Origin: Chitinophagaceae bacterium
Lineage (GTDB): Bacteria; Bacteroidota; Bacteroidia; Chitinophagales; Chitinophagaceae
Assembly (NCBI GenBank): GCA_017882205.1
Contig: JADGPY010000376.1
Span: 1 to 7,574, forward strand
Direction of reading: 5' to 3'
DNA: 7,574 nucleotides
The notes below the pieces were generated by a model that was not told the DNA's origin, ran no database searches, and saw nothing but the letters and a program-made list of their open reading frames with translations. Numbering within the stretch: position 1 is the first letter of the stretch; every line of letters starts with the position of its first letter. Shown here piece by piece: positions 5,716 to 7,574 of the stretch. Both the position numbers and the translations under genes were made by a program.

Positions 5716-6912
5716 CTATCCTACAAATAAATTCATGATAAGAAAAATACCTGCTGCAAGTAAGGCGCTTATAGGAATAGTTAATATCCAGGCCCACAAC
5801 AAATTGATTGTAATTCCCCATCTTACAGCGGACAATCTTTTAGTAGCTCCCACTCCAATAATGGAACCTGCAATGGTATGAGTGCTGCTAACCGGAATTT
5901 TTAATGATTCCGTAATGAATAAAGTAATGGCACCGGCTGTTTCAGCTGCCACTCCTTCAAATGGGGTTACCTTGGTAATACGAGTACCCATTGTTTTGAT
6001 GATCTTCCATCCGCCGCTCATTGTTCCAAGGCCCATGGCAGTATAACAGGCCAGGGGTACCCATATCGGCATTTGTGAGAATGTGGCGATATTTCCACTG
6101 GCAATCAGGGCGGCAGTAATGATTCCCATCACTTTTTGGGCATCATTTCCACCATGCCCGATACTAAAAGCTGCAGATGACAATAACTGAAGTCGTTTAA
6201 ACCACGCATTGGCGCGGGCAGTATTAAGTGTATTTAAAAAAAATGTAAAAATGGCCATAATGATCAATATCACCCCCATTAAGATCCACTTAAAATTCTT
6301 TGTATAGAAAATTACCTTCCAAAAATAGGTATGGTAATGGGTTGTTAACTTCAGATCGTTAAATTCAAGTATCTGGGATAAAAAAAGAACGACAGATGCA
6401 ATTATTACTGTAGAAATGATTTTAGGCACTGCCCCCTTTTGGAAAGAATTAATAAACCAGAGAGAAATAATATAGGCTATAAGCATTCCAACGATTGGTG
6501 CCAGGAAAATGAATCCAACGGTTTTAATTACAGGGTCAGGGTCAACTGCATGCATACCTGCATGGGCAATTGCTGCTCCTGCAAAACCGCCTATCAGTGT
6601 GTGGGAAGAAGAAGAAGGAATACCAAACCACCAGGTGAACAAATTCCATATAATGGAGGCAATAAGACCCGAGCAAACGACTGATAAAGTAATATATTCC
6701 TGTTTGACTGTTTTCGAGATGGTGTTTGCTACGCCATGATCCTTAAAAATAAAAAAAGCAACAAAATTGAAGAGCGCAGCCCACATAACTGCCTGGAATG
6801 GGGTCAACACTTTTGTTGAAACAACTGTAGCAATTGAATTTGCCGCGTCATGAAACCCATTGATAAAATCAAAGATCAACGCAAGCACTATAATTGTTAT
6901 CAGGAAACTCAT
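5716..6912 (-). CDS. pit: Inorganic phosphate transporter, PiT family
   Basis: This 398-residue integral membrane protein belongs to the PiT family (TC 2.A.20), low-affinity cation-coupled phosphate (or metal-phosphate) importers in the inner membrane. The inverted-repeat structure of the family is visible. The N-half has DFINGFHDAANSIATVV (15-31) and GIPSSSSHTLIGGFAGA (97-113). The C-half has the matching GHGGNDAQKVMGI (252-264) and IPVSSTHTIAGSIIGVGA (339-356). About ten hydrophobic segments are spread over the length, with a central variable loop plus helices (about 160-235). Length is normal, and nothing is truncated. It begins 59 bases after a DUF47 gene, the usual partner of Pit, and the two are very likely co-transcribed. 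Phosphate specificity over sulfate is inferred from the motifs and the DUF47 neighbour. Confidence 0.94.
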   Translation of the reverse strand: MSFLITIIVLALIFDFINGFHDAANSIATVVSTKVLTPFQAVMWAALFNFVAFFIFKDHGVANTISKTVKQEYITLSVVCSGLIASIIWNLFTWWFGIPSSSSHTLIGGFAGAAIAHAGMHAVDPDPVIKTVGFIFLAPIVGMLIAYIISLWFINSFQKGAVPKIISTVIIASVVLFLSQILEFNDLKLTTHYHTYFWKVIFYTKNFKWILMGVILIIMAIFTFFLNTLNTARANAWFKRLQLLSSAAFSIGHGGNDAQKVMGIITAALIASGNIATFSQMPIWVPLACYTAMGLGTMSGGWKIIKTMGTRITKVTPFEGVAAETAGAITLFITESLKIPVSSTHTIAGSIIGVGATKRLSAVRWGITINLLWAWILTIPISALLAAGIFLIMNLFVG

Positions 6913-6971
6913 TATGTAAGTTCTAGGAAGTTAGTCGGATGCTGAGGTAGAAATAATGGTTTTTGAAATGC

Positions 6972-7574
6972 TTAAGCATATTTAATAATAATAGATTCAA
7001 TAACATTCGCAGCATCTTCACATTTATCTGTGACAATCTCCATAACCTGGTAGATTTCACGTTTTTTGATCACCTCTTTTGCATCTGGCTCTGTTTCAAA
7101 TAACCTTTCTATACTCATATCAAATACATCATCAGCCTGGTTTTCTATACTATTGATTGCGACCATAGAATCTGTCATTCTCCGCAAATTCTTCATATCC
7201 CTCAATTCCCACACTGCTTTCTGCACTTCAGTACAGGCATTAAAGATAAGTTCGCTCAATTTCTGAATTCCCGCATCGGAAGGGTCAACTTTGTAAAAAT
7301 TAATTTTCTTCGCCGATGCATATATATAATCCGATACATCATCCAACGCAGAAGCAAGGGAATGGATATCCTCCCTATCGAAGGGAGTAATGAAGTTTCG
7401 TCCCAACTCAGTAAAGATCTTATGAGTAAAATCATCATTTGCGTGCTCCATATCTTCGATTTCGAGAATATACTTCGTACGAGTATCAAAATCCTGTTCC
7501 TTTACCACCTCTTTCAATTTGGTACCCATTTTCATAACAGTTTCCGCTACATTCTCGAACAATTGAAAAAAGAC
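6972..7574 (-). CDS. DUF47 / PhoU-like phosphate-transport accessory protein (5' end outside window)
   Basis: The visible 200 residues are an all-helical DUF47 protein, a family related to PhoU. Family members are thought to regulate the adjacent Pit transporter from the cytoplasmic side. A TTG at 7560-7562 is not the start: the frame stays open to the window edge and the extra residues read VFFQ-LFENVAETV, matching the FFxLFE opening that I recall for the family. The true start is therefore a short distance outside, perhaps 10-20 residues. Acidic metal-binding-type helices are visible, for example IEDMEHANDDFTHKIF and TPFDREDIHSLASALDDVSD with a similar ENQADDVFD and DKCEDAANVIE later. The stop is followed after 59 bases by pit on the same strand. 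Confidence 0.9.
   Translation of the reverse strand, partial: VFFQLFENVAETVMKMGTKLKEVVKEQDFDTRTKYILEIEDMEHANDDFTHKIFTELGRNFITPFDREDIHSLASALDDVSDYIYASAKKINFYKVDPSDAGIQKLSELIFNACTEVQKAVWELRDMKNLRRMTDSMVAINSIENQADDVFDMSIERLFETEPDAKEVIKKREIYQVMEIVTDKCEDAANVIESIIIKYA

Noticed and set aside
6439..6739. Two overlapping plus-strand open frames inside pit
   Set aside because: They are antisense to conserved transporter motifs; the Glu/Arg-rich stretches are only the complement of the SSSS codons.

Overview
The window looks like chromosomal, mostly housekeeping DNA from a member of the Bacteroidota, most likely family Chitinophagaceae or a close relative. The evidence is AT-rich DNA, few Shine-Dalgarno sequences, a RodA with a charged insert before its QSKIAIGSGG motif, a split (two-gene type) transketolase subunit, and an ECF sigma / membrane protein / small secreted 'sensor' trio of a kind common in this phylum. 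The family-level placement is inference from memory of such proteins, not a computed result.

Layout. Positions 1-1580 are on the plus strand: the 3' part of rodA (cut by the left edge) and, about 50 bases later, a metallo-beta-lactamase-fold hydrolase. A convergent intergenic region (1581-1767) holds a 16-base direct repeat and a GC-rich hairpin that reads as an intrinsic terminator for the minus strand. Everything from 1768 to the right edge is on the minus strand. In transcription order (right to left) it contains a DUF47/PhoU-like protein (cut by the right edge), a Pit phosphate transporter, UDP-glucose 4-epimerase galE, the C-terminal subunit of a split transketolase, an ECF sigma factor, a one-pass membrane protein that is a candidate anti-sigma factor, and a small exported helical protein of the Spy/CpxP-like type.

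How the genes work together. DUF47 and Pit form a recognised phosphate-uptake pair. galE and the transketolase subunit are sugar-metabolism genes that probably have separate jobs. The transketolase subunit lacks its TPP-binding partner anywhere in the window. The sigma / membrane protein / exported protein trio is tightly spaced, ends at the minus-strand terminator, and is the most plausible regulatory system here: an envelope-stress type circuit with a membrane protein carrying two degenerate copies of an N-V-F-x-[VI]-P-x-G-Y-F motif.

No tRNA, rRNA, CRISPR array, insertion sequence or phage gene was seen. I found no clear evidence of a spectacular new system. The sigma-factor module is the best candidate for something incompletely described. 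No gap between genes is longer than about 190 bases.
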